64,000 bases of DNA, from assembly GCF_943734655.1 (NCBI RefSeq), contig NC_071355.1, positions 11,636,768-11,700,767 of the forward strand, given 5' to 3'. The notes beneath the pieces were generated by a model that was not told the DNA's origin, did no database searches, and worked only from the letters and a program-made list of their open reading frames with translations. Position numbers and translations under genes: made by a program. Numbering within the stretch: position 1 is the stretch's first letter; every line of letters begins with the position of its first letter. Of the stretch, positions 1 to 10,897 are shown piece by piece. The DNA comes from Sabethes cyaneus. Its lineage: Eukaryota; Arthropoda; Insecta; Diptera; Culicidae.

Positions 1-3000
1 TTCGCCTTAAGTTCAAACAGAAGTAAATTAGCTCTTTGCTTTTCTGGTATATTTTACGATAATTCAACGACAATACATGAAATGTGGAAGTTATCTTTAA
101 ATGTTTTAAGGTCGATGACCATTTCAAGTTCAAGTTTGTGGATTTAATAAATCAGACTAACTTCCTACCATATTGACTCAATTTTGTGAAAGTCGTGCTA
201 TTAAAATTCGTTTTGAAACGACTATGTAACTGATAGCGTTAAATTATTCATTTGATGGTGGAGTTTTCTTTTAACTATTTAGGCAATTTAGACAATTATC
301 AAATTAATTTTCAATGTATAGCATTTTCCCCACCGAAAGCATTGATTTTAAATATTTAATGAAATTTGCATGTCATTCCGTCGCTTCGAATGGCCGATTG
401 CTTTTCATAACCGAATCAAAACAAGAAAAATAGTTTTCATTTGTCATATTCCCATGACAGCGCCGCTGCACAATTATGTTGCCTGCAATATGTTAGCCTG
501 CAAACATAAATTCACCCTTCGACAGTGGAGCTCTTTTGCACTACTACTACGGTACGTACCCTAGGTTCGTGTGTAGTTTTTTCATTCGGCTTCGGTACGC
601 TCAATAAATATTCTAAATCAACGACGCAATGAAATTGGTAATTTATTGCGGACCGCTCGGTAACAGCAGGCAACGCAACAAGCAAGCCGGTTATTGCCAG
701 CTCGCCTGCTGCGGTAGACAAATATCGTGTGACTATGACTACCCGAGACCGCAGTATATTCAACAATCATATCCTCCAACACCTGATTATCATTCACCGT
801 GGTTATCTCATTCCGGCCATTTAGACTGCAAGCGATCCCTTACCAAGCAAAGTGTGACCAGAAACCCGGGTAGATACTACTTCAGAAAGCCAAATTATAG
901 CATTTCTACGCCACCGACTTTTATTTTTTCAATCATCGCCCCTTGCCACGGGTCGGAATATTTCGGCAGAGGACAGCGGTGGGGCAATCCAATTGAGAGC
1001 CGGACAGACCACTGACTGGCCACCGCAGCAAAGTGAGTGTAAAGTGGGTTGTTTAAGCTCAGCGGGTCATTGTGAAACCTTCTGAAGCCTTCCGATTGTG
1101 GCTGTGGCTGCCGAAAATCGACTGGCCGGTGGATTGGGTACGGGAATTGCTAACGAGTTTTTCCATTCAACGAACTAAAGGGCTGCCTCGTCCTTGATGT
1201 AATTATACGTAATAATTATGACAATAATGGTTATTGTTCCTTCAAATTGTGGGACCAAGTTAATGAATTATTATTTTATGGTATATTTTTTGTCGGCCAC
1301 TTGAACTCAATTCAATGGGACGGCAATTGGATGGAACTTCGGAAAAAGAGGTTCGGTGCGAAAAAAAAATGCATGAAACAAATGGCCTGCTGGGAAAGCA
1401 AAGCAGGGTAATTAAGTTTCTTTTCAATGATGGCGACTGTTAGTAATTGTGGGGACTTTAAAGTTTTCAACAACAATGCAATTCTTGTCGTCTTAAACAA
1501 TATTTTTGCTTAATGACTTGTACCTACATACAATTGTTTTGAAATGAATGCCTCTAACATTTCTCTGATTGCTCCCTCGCAGCAAACCAACAAAGCGGAT
1601 GAGCAAAGTTTTCAATTATGCGATTATCATACTGCTTTAATCCAGTTTAACGCCCCATTATTGGGCTGCTTAATCGTGACAAAGGTAATACAATTTTCCT
1701 TCCGCTCGCTGTTTTCCACCGTCGAGCTGTCGCGAACGACAGTTTATTAGCTGCGAACGAGCTTTCTAATGAACAAATTTTCCTGCTGTGATGCCGGTTC
1801 CTACATCAACTGTGGCTTCCGATGATGAAGAAGTTGATGATGATGAGGATGAGAATGACGACGATGATGGTTATGATTAGATTATCAAAAAATGGGACAA
1901 ATTTTATTTGAAAAGTTTTTCCTGCCAGCAAGCGTTACGAAAATGAGAAACCACTTAAAAACGTGTCTTTTGCTGTTTAACTTTGGATGCGAGTTTCCTC
2001 CTCTGATGGTTCCGATTGTGGCACAACACCGTTAGGGTAGCAGCAAACAGAATACAGCACATTATTATGACAGTGATTAAATGGAAAAGTAATTTTCAAA
2101 CAATCCGCAGTAAGCGCGAAACTCATGCTCATTTAGTACAGATCATTTCAATCAATTTTTCAACCACTTTGAACTTTCCTATCTAAATTTATCTCTGGCA
2201 GAAATGCAAATTGGTACAAATTATCCTCTCAACTGTTCACCGTTCGAAGCTCATCTATCTTCATTTTTGCCTGCCAATCGACGATGGCACAAATTGAAAA
2301 TTGTTCGCGGTTTCTCAACATCCCCGACCCGCTGCCGGTGCTTTTTTTTTCTTCGCTCAAACGATCCGATCCGATTCCACCCGGCCCGGCACCGAATCCG
2401 GCACACCGGTGCGGTGTCCTTTACGTCCTCTTTCCTCCGCTCTGGCACTGGCAGTTCTCTTTTTTATGCAGATTTCAATATAAATCCCGCAGCGAGGCAC
2501 CGTATCGAAAAAATAACACTCCACACCCTGACAGCCAGCCAGCCAGCAAGCACAGGAAGAACAACTTTCAACTCGTATTTATTCCCATTTTCACAAATCT
2601 TCTTCGCCAGCTGATTTCTTCATTTTCACCGCGCGAGGCTCACCATATCGGGGCGGCAATATCAATCCAGTCAGTCGAACGAACAACGAGTCGAGTGAGC
2701 GAACGAACGAACGAATGAAAAAAAATTGGAAGTTCGATTTCGGTGCTGTCATTTGTACGAATTCCGTGAACAGTAGAAGAAATTAAATAAATTATTTTAC
2801 TCGTTTTTTTGGCCACCGCGAAACGCGGTTTCCCGATCACAATCGGGACAAGACAAACCGAAGTCTACTTCTTTTTTTCCTTATCCACCAATAAACTCCG
2901 ATATCATCAATAGAGTTGTAGGACAGAACTGTCAACCGTTGTTGGTTGGAAGTTTTTTTCTGGTCAGCAAAGGGACCTGATCGCATTATTGAAGCATTTT

Positions 3001-3756
3001 CCCTAGATGTGATAATCCTTCTGCCGAACGTTGGTTGAGAGTTAAATCTGCTGAATTTGGGGTCCACTTTTCTAGCCGCCGCCGGTGAAAAAGTTAGTAG
3101 TAATCGGATTCGACCTTCCAATTGAATCAAACGATTCCGGTGGGATGCTAAATCGCATATGGCCGGCTGGACTCTTTCTCGAGCGTCCCACGTGGCAAGG
3201 GCGTTCTGTGTGGGTGGGTGTGAGTGGGTGTGTTGCGTGGTTTTATCGCTGGTTAGCCAAGAGCAAACCAACTGCTTTTTCTTGGGTAAATCCAGTCCCA
3301 CCCGACTTTAAACACTGCTGCAGACACATAGTCGGACTTAACTTTTGGGTGGATTTCAGTCACATTATTTATGCAAATTTGGTCGTGCCGAAACGAATGG
3401 GATGGTGAGAGAGTTCGGTCGGATGTGTTTTGAAGCTCGCTTTTATAGAGTGAGTTATTTTCATAAGTAGAGTGAGAAAATATGTTCACCATTAATACCA
3501 TCTTAATCCTTTTAGAGGTATGAGTTTTAGATTATGACTCAAAGTACTATTCAGTGCTTATGAAAATTGACAGAAATAGTGATAAAAATGTTCCCCACTC
3601 GTATTGAGACTTTGTTAAGAGTTCAACATATTTAATCTTCAATGTGTTTTGTTCCCGAAAACAAATTCGTTTATGGAAATGAAGATAGTTAGACGTTCTT
3701 TATTTATTAGAATAAGGAAACCCCCGGGGAATAAAGCTAATTACCTCTGCAAATTA
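1..3756. other. Unassigned non-coding stretch
   Basis: I see no recognisable coding domain, RNA gene or transposon ends here. The few ORFs are short, overlap on both strands and have no family resemblance. A GAT/GAC-rich microsatellite lies at about 1821-1878. A more GC-rich island lies at about 2250-2720 and again near 3060-3310. It could be intron or intergenic DNA of a host gene outside the window. Confidence 0.5.
2671..2714 (+). promoter_or_regulatory. Possible TATA-less core promoter (initiator-like)
   Basis: A TCAGTC initiator-like hexamer (2671-2676) is followed 25-40 bases later by a GAGCGAACGAACGAACG run that loosely resembles the downstream promoter elements of arthropod TATA-less promoters. 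It sits at the edge of a locally GC-rich island. No convincing coding exon follows. Such short matches are common by chance, so this is only a lead. Confidence 0.18.
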
Positions 3757-4009
3757 AATAAAATTGTAGATGGGACAAATCACTCGTTCCATCCATTACT
3801 CCGGTAGCTTCTCCTCCTCCCGAATCCTGAAAATTGACCAGTGTAGAGCTGGTGCCAGCATTTCTTAGCCATGTTTATAAAACGGTGCCGGTAGGTGGTC
3901 CTTACAAGCGGTTTTGTTAGGCTTCAGCAATCCTTGGACACTCCTAGGTTAACTACCGTTTCGCCTCCTTGTGCAAATTCGCCATTGAGGTGATCATCGA
4001 AGAACTGCT

Positions 4010-4229
4010 CTCAAGTAGCATTTTAAGTTTTATAGCATTCTTATAACGGTTTTCATGACCAATTTTGGCCACAAACCCCAAGCAGCAATATAAGTTTTAT
4101 TACACTCCTATGGCGATTTTCAAGGCCAATTTTGATTTTATGATGACAATCATAAGAGTATAATAAAACCCTTACTGTTACTTGGGAAACCATCAGAAGG
4201 GTGTACTCAAGCTTTCAAAGCTACTTGGG
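4010..4229. mobile_element. 220-bp MITE with CYCAAGTAGC termini
   Basis: Ends are CTCAAGTAGC (4010-4019) and GCTACTTGGG (4220-4229), inverted and extending imperfectly to about 18 bp. A 2-bp CT duplication flanks it (4008-4009 and 4230-4231). The insertion site lies inside the RTE-like copy C, between codons of the RWK and QFFDDH motifs, so the boundaries are confirmed by the interrupted reading. The interior has no coding capacity and repeats GGTTTTAT/ATAAAACC words. A sub-terminal second TGTTACTTGGGA (4176-4187) hints at an internal duplication. Larger relatives are at 57857-59766 and 60212-60950. Confidence 0.75.
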
Positions 4230-4321
4230 CTTCCACCTGTCGACCACCTCACGCTCATTTGTGATTAGATTCCCTCCCTCGTCACTGCACATGCCAGGTT
4301 TTGGTGTGTAACCCTTAGGAG

Positions 4322-4804
4322 GGGGGGCTCTGTAGCCGCAAGGTTACCGAGTCTGCTTTGACAAGCGAATGGTCATGGGTTCGAATCTTAGTAGAATCAG
4401 GCCATTCGATGTCAAAGTGACTTTAGCATGGGTTTATTCTCAGGCCCCTCATCGCCCTTCCTTCATGCTGAGTTCTATATTATCCCGATATGGCCTATTG
4501 ACAGTGCAAAAATGAGACCCTTGTAGTAAAAATGCACTGGTTTGCTACGCCAGGGATGACTATAATTGGGGACTGTGCGCTGTCATGTGGAACGAGGTGG
4601 ATAAAGTAGAGTAAAGCATTGAAAGAAGGGTACCCAATTACACACAAGCACGCATAAAAAAAAGAAATTCAATAAGCATATCGCTCACTCAATAGCGACT
4701 ATAGCTAAAATAAATGCAGTGCGGGTTATACAACAAACACCCGGGCGATATCACAATAGATCTAACTTACTGGTCGCAGTGATGAGTCCATACAGGAAAA
4801 AAAA
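4322..4804 (+). mobile_element. tRNA-derived SINE with intact 12-bp target duplication
   Basis: The duplication AACCCTTAGGAG flanks it at 4310-4321 and 4805-4816. The head at about 4330-4400 resembles a tRNA, most like tRNA-Val: GTAGCCGCAAGGTTACC in the box A region, GTCTGCTTTGACAAGCGAA around the anticodon arm and GGGTTCGAATC as box B. A non-tRNA body follows (GCATGGGTTTATTCTCAGGC) and the element ends in an A-rich tail at 4793-4804. It interrupts the RTE-like copy C, giving a relative age. A diverged relative is at 23399-23700. Transcription by RNA polymerase III and mobilisation by a LINE are inferred from the class. Confidence 0.82.
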
Positions 4805-4982
4805 AACCCTTAGGAGATTGATTCACCTTCTCGTAAAACTTGCGCGTGTCATAGTTCTGCCCGAGGAGAACGGTCATAAATATCACCGGTCTATAAATTT
4901 CTTTCCCTTTTCTGGGCGTTCATATCCCCGATGACGGTTTTGATGTTGCCTCCAGCCTCACGCAGAACGCTTCACTACAACA

Positions 4983-5836
4983 CTACAAAGTCCGTTCCCA
5001 GTTCGTTGGTAATGCCTTCGCTCTGGTAAAACTGGGCTTTTCCGCCGCGGATATTACAAGTCCATGACTATCTAGATCATCCGGATTCAGTGGCTTTACT
5101 GCTTCGAACCACTTTGTATGCCTCGCAGAAGTTGGAAAATTCGCAAAATGAATATATGCGCCGAGCATCGGCAAACAATTTTATTATAAACAGGGATGCG
5201 AAAGATTCAATTCGCTATAACTAATGAGCAACATACATTCACGCTTCATAGCATCGCTGAATATACGAATATCGTGTTCAAACGCAAAATAACACCTTCT
5301 GCTGCTTCTAACGTATCTAACACTACTTTAAACTATTCTCTTTTCATAGTGCTATTATTTTGAACACTTTTCGGCGTCCACTGGCCACCCTATACCCACT
5401 AAACCGGCCACACTCAATTTTCAATATTCAATTTTTGAACGAACTCCGATGTTCACGATGAAGCTCTGTTCGTGATGAGATTCAAAGCCGAAGGATGCAT
5501 TATCGGCGAGGCAGGCGATTCAAATAAGCATTTTTTCGCAAATTCTCTAACCACTGATGCCTCGTTAACGTAACGCTGACTCGCACGACGTTTCCGCTCC
5601 GTACAGCAGGAAGCGATTCGGTGTGAGAGCTGTATTGTCTGCTGGCTCCAGAGGAACGGAAGTCAGTGGTCGCAAGTTTACAATCGCATCAACATGATCG
5701 TTTCCAGCACCCCGTCACTGAGAAGTTGCGGGCTTTCCGACACAGACTTCATCACCGCCTTCACGGACTTACCCATTCGCTCCCATAGTCCTCCCATGTA
5801 CGGAGCTGACGGAAAGTTGAAACGCCACTTGGTATA
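4983..5836 (-). pseudogene. BEL/Pao integrase, C-terminal half
   Basis: From 5836 down to about 5690 the minus strand reads TKWRFNFPSAPYMGGLWERM, the conserved block before the third catalytic residue of BEL/Pao integrases. VNLRPLTSVPLEP and LTPNRFLLYGAE follow at about 5690-5590. After a non-matching gap of roughly 300 bp, ARHTKWFEAVKPLNPDDL (about 5130-5070) matches the C-terminal chromatin/DNA-binding region of the family. The N-terminal half lies across the RTE insertion at 7207-7535. Frameshifts make it non-functional. The gap at 5185-5520 may be another insertion, but I see no target duplication. Confidence 0.78.
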
Positions 5837-7192
5837 CTTACTTTACTTTACTTTAGCGGCAACGGTCCGTCACCGATCCTGCGCCGAACTATTGTCCTCC
5901 AGTACCGTCAGTCCTGGACTGCCGTTCTCCAATCTCCACGAACACCAGCTGAACGTGCATCGTCTCCGAGAGCACACACACCCACCGGGTGCGGAGTCTG
6001 CCTGGGAGTCTACGGCCTCTTCCTGGTTCTCTGCTGAAAATAGTTTTGGCTATTCTTTCGTCGGGCATTCTGCTCACGTGTCCAGCCCATCGCAGCCTGC
6101 CACATTGTACTACCGTCACTATATCAGCATATTTGTATACTTGGTACAGCTCGTGATTCATGCGTCTGCGCCACACTCTATTTTCCATTTTGCCACCAAG
6201 TATAGATCTCAGAATGTTACGCTCAAAAACCCCAAGCACTCGTCGATCAGCTTCCTTTAGCGTCCATGGTTCGTGTCCGAAAAGGGCCACCGGGAGGATT
6301 AGTGTTCTGAAGAGCGCCAGTTTTGTGCGAATTTGCAAACTACGGGACTTCAGCTGGCTACGTAAGCCGTAGAAAGCCCGATTCGCGGCTGCAACTCGTC
6401 GTTTCACTTCGCGGCTTACAATATGGTCACATGTCACGAGTGTACCAAGGTATATAAATTCCTCCACTACTTCATATCGTTCATCATCTAACTCCACCTC
6501 GGCACCAACACCACTTGGGCTCCCACGTTCCCTACCATGTACTTCGTTTTCGCGGTATTAATGGTAAGTCCCAATCTCGCAGCTTCCCTTTTAAAGGGCC
6601 TAAAGGCCTCTTCTACTGCTCTACGGTTGATTCCGATGATATCGACGTCATCCGCAAAACCAAGAAGCATGTGAGATTTCGTGATGATAGTTCCATTCCT
6701 TTCCACGTTTGCCCTTCGTAATGCACCTTCCAAGCCAATGTTAAATAGCAGGCTAGAGAGGGCATACCCTTGCTACAGTCCATCCAACGTCACGAAAGCA
6801 ACTGAGGTCTTACCCGCTATTCTAACGCATGACATGGATCCGTCCAGCGTCGCTCGAATCAGCGTAACTAGTTTCGTCGGAAAACCATGTTCTAGCATTA
6901 ACTGCCACAGCTCATTTCGTTTAACTGAATCGTACGCCGCTTTAAATTCCACAAACAAATGGTGTCTGAAAGTTGTACTCCCGGAACTTATCTAGCAACT
7001 GACGCAGGGTAAACATCGGATCCGTCGTGGAGCGATCTTCACGCAAACCAGCTTGGTACTCGCCGACGAAGGACTCCGCTAACGGTCTCAGTATGCAGAA
7101 CAGGATACGGGAAAGCACCTTGTAGGCAGAATTGAGCAATGTAATTTCTCGATAGTTTTTACACTCCAGTCGATGTCCTTTTTTGAAAAACT
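5837..7192 (-). mobile_element. 5'-truncated RTE-like retrotransposon, copy A
   Basis: Exact 14-bp duplications CGCCACTTGGTATA (5823-5836 and 7193-7206) flank it, splitting a BEL/Pao integrase. On the minus strand the 5' truncation falls inside the RT: FFKKGHRLECKNYREITLLN, LNSAYKVLSRIL, FVGEYQAGLREDRSTTDPMF, FVEFKAAYDSV (motif A aspartate kept as FKAAYD with one change nearby), MLLGFADDVDIIGINR (catalytic FADD intact), then the C-terminal EFIYLGTLVTCDH, LFRTLILPVALFGHEPWTL, WRRRMNHELYQVYK and GRLRWAGHVSRMPDERI. It ends in a (TAAAG)n-type 3' tail (minus strand of 5837-5855), typical of RTE-clade elements. At least three frameshifts separate the segments. It is dead on arrival because the endonuclease is missing. 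Confidence 0.9.
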
Positions 7193-7206
7193 CGCCACTT
7201 GGTATA

Positions 7207-7535
7207 TGCATTGGTAAAGGTAGCTGCACAGTCCTCGACGACTCGCTGGATCTTTTATTTTTCTCCTGACAACTGGCGGTTGGCTCCCACAAAGTTCGTG
7301 CCATTGTCCGAGCATACCTGCAAACGGTGCAGGTATTGCAGGCTTTCGACGAAAGACTATGAACCAGCTCGAGATGTGTGGCCCGTATCGTTAGACATGT
7401 GAACTGACAAATCCACCTCGTGGCCACGCTGCGCCCGACTTTTACTTCGATGGGTCCCATGTAATCTACTACGCCGTACGTAAACCATCGAATAACCAGT
7501 ACCAGATGAACTCTCGGTGAAGATCCAATCAATGC
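7207..7535 (-). pseudogene. BEL/Pao integrase, catalytic core N-terminal part
   Basis: The minus strand encodes TYGVVDYMGPIEVKVGRS with the first catalytic aspartate, ATRWICQFTCLTIRATHLEL, and, in another frame, CSDNGTNFVGANRQLSGEK with the second aspartate. These are the signature blocks of the BEL/Pao integrase core. The coding line then runs into the RTE insertion at 7206 and resumes at 5836. The frame change between the two blocks is decay, about 40 bp being lost in the segment between HSLSSKAC and CSDNG. Confidence 0.85.
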
Positions 7536-7689
7536 AATGGTGGCGCAGGATCTATTTTCTTCTCCTTCCGTAGCTCATTGCAGACCGTTTCGCCGTTGTC
7601 GTGCAAAAACCGTCGGCAGAACGACTGTACTCATAGTAGCGTGATACGATGGTCCCTGGCAAGACCCACACCACACCTAGAACGCGTTC

Positions 7690-8330
7690 GTGCAGCTTTT
7701 CCTTTTCTAAGGCCACTGATTTATTGTCTGGCGATCCAGTCTCCCCTAAAAGATCGACTACATCTTGTGAGTTGGCCAGAATTTTTGCCAAACTCAAACC
7801 CTGCTGCGGCATGAATCAGTTTTACTTGTTGGACAAGCTGTACGGTTTCCTCTGCCGAATCAACACAGATGAGGAAATCATACACGTAATGGACTTAGAT
7901 TAGCGCGTTAACTGCCCTGGAATATAGATCTGTACCAATAGTCTAAAGCGTTTCCGTTACAAACTGCGCCGTGCATGGAGAGCAAGACCACATAGACCTA
8001 GACCTCATCCTCTGAATTAGCGCGACGTAGATATAGTGACTACTTTTCCGCCTCACGAATGAGAATTCTCAACATTTCCCGAATATCTGAACATACTGCG
8101 TACTTGCCTTCTCTAAACTGCAACAGAGCTTTTACGAGTGATCCGACCCTTTCAGCAGCATGTTGTTAAAAGAGAAACCTTCCACTTTCACCGCGGCATC
8201 CCAAATCATTTGGATTTGGTTCGGTTTTATGGGATTTGTCACCATTCCTAACGGGAGGTACCACACTCGTCAGCCCTTCTGCGCAACTCCGGATCATTTG
8301 TGAACCATTTCTCCAAACCTCTCAACTTGT
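7690..8330 (-). pseudogene. BEL/Pao reverse transcriptase remnant
   Basis: Minus-strand reading shows YLPLGMVTNPIKPNQIQMIW and DAAVKVEGFSFNNMLLKGSD (about 8270-8150), GKYAVCSDIREMLRI (motif A region, aspartate kept), CSPCTAQFVTETL (about 7970-7990), and HYVYDFLICVDSAEETVQLV (about 7890-7830). In the last block the catalytic YVDD has become YVYD, so one of the metal-binding aspartates is lost. The thumb-like segment AKILANSQDVVDLLGE follows to about 7690. Frameshifts and short deletions separate the blocks. The RNase H expected next is not recognisable. Confidence 0.8.
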
Positions 8331-8429
8331 TGACTACCGTTGGGAAGCTGCCAGAGAAGTTAACATTTTCACTTCACCAGAGCAGACCCGTTTCCATACG
8401 AGATCCTTTCCGTATCCGTAAAAACCTTT

Positions 8430-8495
8430 CGCACTGAGTCGTGAGTCCGCCGTCTAAAAACGCAAACGTTTCGATTTGCGTCCTATCTCTGTACA
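8430..8495 (-). pseudogene. BEL/Pao aspartic protease active-site segment
   Basis: The minus strand reads RTQIETFAFLDGGLTTQC. FAFLD-G-G corresponds to the active-site loop of BEL/Pao retropepsins, usually followed by a serine that is replaced here. It lies between the gag zinc knuckle and the RT, the expected position. Only this short block is recognisable, and the surrounding frames are broken. Confidence 0.5.
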
Positions 8496-8589
8496 GCGTG
8501 ACTAGCAGATTCCGAAACAGAGAAAACGACTCCGTTTGGTGATGATACCGTCAGCTGCGTCACTCCGGCTACTATGCAGCACATATGAT

Positions 8590-9437
8590 GGCGTATACGA
8601 CATCTATCTACTCCGCATTCGAACGCCATGACCATTTCCCTACCGCATGGGACAAATTCTTCTGCCGCATTGCCTTCCACCGACCTGCAGTGTCCAACGA
8701 CTTGAAGCTGGAGCAATTGACGATCTGATGATTGTTCTTACCGCAGTGGGAACAGGCTTTCGACGTAGATTCTTCGGCCGAACTCTCCTTTCTTACGGTA
8801 TTCGGCGACTGACTCGCCATGTGTGAACAACTTCTTTTTGTGCTTTTCCTCCACCTTTAGCCATTGGGCGTTATTTTACACTGAATCCCCTCCAACAGAC
8901 AACTCTGAAACCAAATTCACTAACTCTGGTATGAAACCATTGAACGTCACCTGGTTGACGTGCACAAATCCTTGCTTGAAGGATACTGCACTGCATCGTC
9001 AAAGGAGCTGGTAACTTCTCAATCAACTTCTGAAGCAGCGTTCCATTGGACCAGTGAGCTTGCTGGTCGGTCAAGATAAGGTGATCAACGAGATTTTGAT
9101 TCACTAGACCGTTAGCAACTAGGCTACTGCTACTGGCCTTCCGTAGAGCCTCTGTAACGTTCACATTACGTATGGAAGAGATACGGGCAAGAGTAGACGA
9201 CTTTTAACTGCTTCCAATGCTGTACCCACTAAACTACGCTGCAGTTGAGCGAAATTCTTGGCATCCGTGTATCCGCAGACTTCCGTCGTGTTCTTGAACG
9301 AACTGTACAAAATAGGCCAATCCTCGGAATCCTCGCTAAACTTCGGTAACTCCCGCGGTATGACTTTCCTAACCGCCAACTGAGCGCCGGTTGGTCCCAC
9401 TGATCTGTAGTGTACTCATTTATCCCTTTAAGCACGG
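8590..9437 (-). pseudogene. BEL/Pao gag remnant with CCHC zinc knuckle
   Basis: From 9437 downwards the minus strand encodes PRELPKFSEDSEDWPILYSS, FKNTTEVCGYTDAKNFAQLQ and RSLVGTALEAVKSRLLLP, the conserved capsid-like start of BEL/Pao gag. NQNLVDHLILTDQQAHWSNG and further gag-like sequence follow. At about 8760-8715 CSHCGKNNHQIVNC is a C-x2-C-x4-H-x4-C zinc knuckle followed by KSLDTAGRWKAMRQKNL. At least one frameshift (near 9160) and a stop near 8610 break it. Confidence 0.82.
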
Positions 9438-9553
9438 AGGGTTTTAGTTACGATATTTTTGGTTTTTGGATCAATATAAAAAATTTTTATCGCTCGAGAT
9501 ACCAAAACCAGTGTATTCTACACATTGCAATAAATGTTTTCTAAATTTACCAA

Positions 9554-9582
9554 CCTACACAATTGTGTGGGTTCGGCCTTAT
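9554..9582 (+). repeat. Palindrome-centred 29-mer, copy 1
   Basis: Contains the near-perfect palindrome CCTACACAATTGTGTGGG followed by TTCGGCCTTAT. It is repeated in inverted orientation at 10502-10530 with one mismatch over 29 bases, and in direct orientation at 10870-10897. Confidence 0.8.
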
Positions 9583-10501
9583 CTTATACCATTGCGCTAT
9601 GCGCAAAACGAGCCAAAAAACGGATGCAATTGAGATATGGCCTGCAGGCTGATAAAATGTAGGTGATCTTATGTAAAATTTTTCAGAAAATCGCATGGTG
9701 CCCACCGCTTTCCCGTTTGTCATCGGGAAGTGCCACAGTTTGCTCATTTTCCCCTATTTTTAACATTTTTACCCTTTCTGGACTATACCAAGCCAGGCTT
9801 TGAAAAAAACAAAACATGAAAACCTAATTATTTTGTGTAAAGAAGTCCACAGAATTGAATAGGGTTGACCCCGTTTAGTTTAGAGCGAAATCATCGCTTC
9901 GAGGTTCATAGACTTCAGTTTCTGAAGCAGTGGAATGGTCGCTACGTAGCTATGGAAATACGCTTAACTTTTTGCAAATTAAACTTTTACTAACCTTAAT
10001 ACAACAGATATACCGGAACGTCCAGATTGGCTTAAAAACATTCAAATGTTGGTCCAAGAATTTGTCTTAGAAAATCCTGTAGTTGAATACACCGTTTGTC
10101 ACACTTCTTTATTATTTTACAATTTATAAATGACCAGTTTTAGGTTCTGGTAGTACTCTAAACGGAAGTTCCGTAGTGTGGAGCATGAACGAATGCTCTA
10201 CAGTATAATATATTCATTCTTACTGACTCAAAATGAGATGGCAGCAGCAGATTTCGTTTTATTTCATCTGTTACTTATGACGCGAAAAAATAATCTCACG
10301 GCGATCTGGAATATCCCCGGGAAAATAAATCCAAAATTTGCTAATATATTTTTTCATTGAACGTCAATCTAAGGGGGTTCTTTGAATACAAGTTGTATAA
10401 AATTCGAGCAAAAAATAGTTAAGATAGAGCCAAAAGTGTAACGGCAAGTACAATAATTTTTGAAGTTCCGACGGGAACGTAAAGGTAAAAGTAGGTATAC
10501 A

Positions 10502-10530
10502 ATAAGGCCGAACCTACACAATTGTGTAGG
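10502..10530 (-). repeat. Palindrome-centred 29-mer, copy 2 (inverted)
   Basis: Reads ATAAGGCCGAACC then TACACAATTGTGTAGG, the reverse complement of copy 1 with a single mismatch. Copies 1 and 2 could be the ends of a 977-bp element, but flanking duplications are not evident. Confidence 0.8.
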
Positions 10531-10869
10531 TATGGCAAACAATGTGCATAAGTAAGTTGTAAAAGTTATTTTCCGTAAATTTTTAATTACATCAATTAGA
10601 AATACTAATTGATAATAATTTTTTATCTAATATCATCAATTTCGAAATACGGATCCAATAAGAAAATACGACAGATAAAACTTTTTGCTGTTTTCACAAG
10701 ATTTTGAAGACTAGACAATAATTAATCCAAATACAAAATAAAACTTCTTTTCAGCTATTTTCTATTTTTTCTGCGAGTTACGATGTTTACACAAGAGATT
10801 GGTGCCATATATGTAATAGTACGACGTTTAGAAAGGAAAGGAAAATTTTTTAAAAGTAGTCATGTCTCA

Positions 10870-10897
10870 CCTACACAATTGTGTGGGCTCGGGCTTA
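10870..10897 (+). repeat. Palindrome-centred 29-mer, copy 3
   Basis: CCTACACAATTGTGTGGG followed by CTCGGGCTTA, in the same orientation as copy 1 with a few substitutions. A third copy argues against a simple pair of terminal inverted repeats. Confidence 0.75.

Larger units (their letters stand above)
3768..4975 (-). pseudogene. RTE-like retrotransposon remnant, copy C
   Basis: Reading the minus strand from 4975 downwards, the translation shows an endonuclease scrap (GDMNAQ), then KFYEKVNQSPKG, then PKPGMCSDEGG..ITNEREVVDRWK, then QFFDDHLNG, then KTACKDHLPAPFYKHG and LHWSIFRIREEEKLPE. The same order of motifs is seen in copy B at 35.8-36.3 kb, which identifies it as the linker and start of the reverse transcriptase of an APE-type non-LTR element of the RTE kind. 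Two younger insertions interrupt it: a SINE at 4322-4804 and a MITE at 4010-4229. Removing them brings the motifs back into the copy-B order. Stops and frameshifts are frequent, the endonuclease is internally deleted and the RT ends before its catalytic block, so it is dead. The left edge is approximate. Confidence 0.8.
4980..9437 (-). mobile_element. Decayed BEL/Pao LTR retrotransposon (no LTRs seen)
   Basis: Minus-strand translation gives, in order, a gag with a zinc knuckle, a protease active-site segment, reverse transcriptase and integrase, which is the order of a BEL/Pao gag-pol. Individual parts are listed separately. It is interrupted by the RTE-like insertion at 5837-7192 and probably by an unidentified 300-bp insert around 5185-5520. 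Frameshifts and stops occur throughout and RNase H is not recognisable, so internal deletion is likely. No terminal repeats are visible at either end: the right end stops near the gag N-terminus (about 9437) and the left end abuts an RTE-like remnant. Confidence 0.85.

Noticed and set aside
5694..6995. Plus-strand ORFs at 5694-6260, 6160-6372 and 6681-6995
   Set aside because: They are antisense shadows of the minus-strand RTE-like reverse transcriptase.
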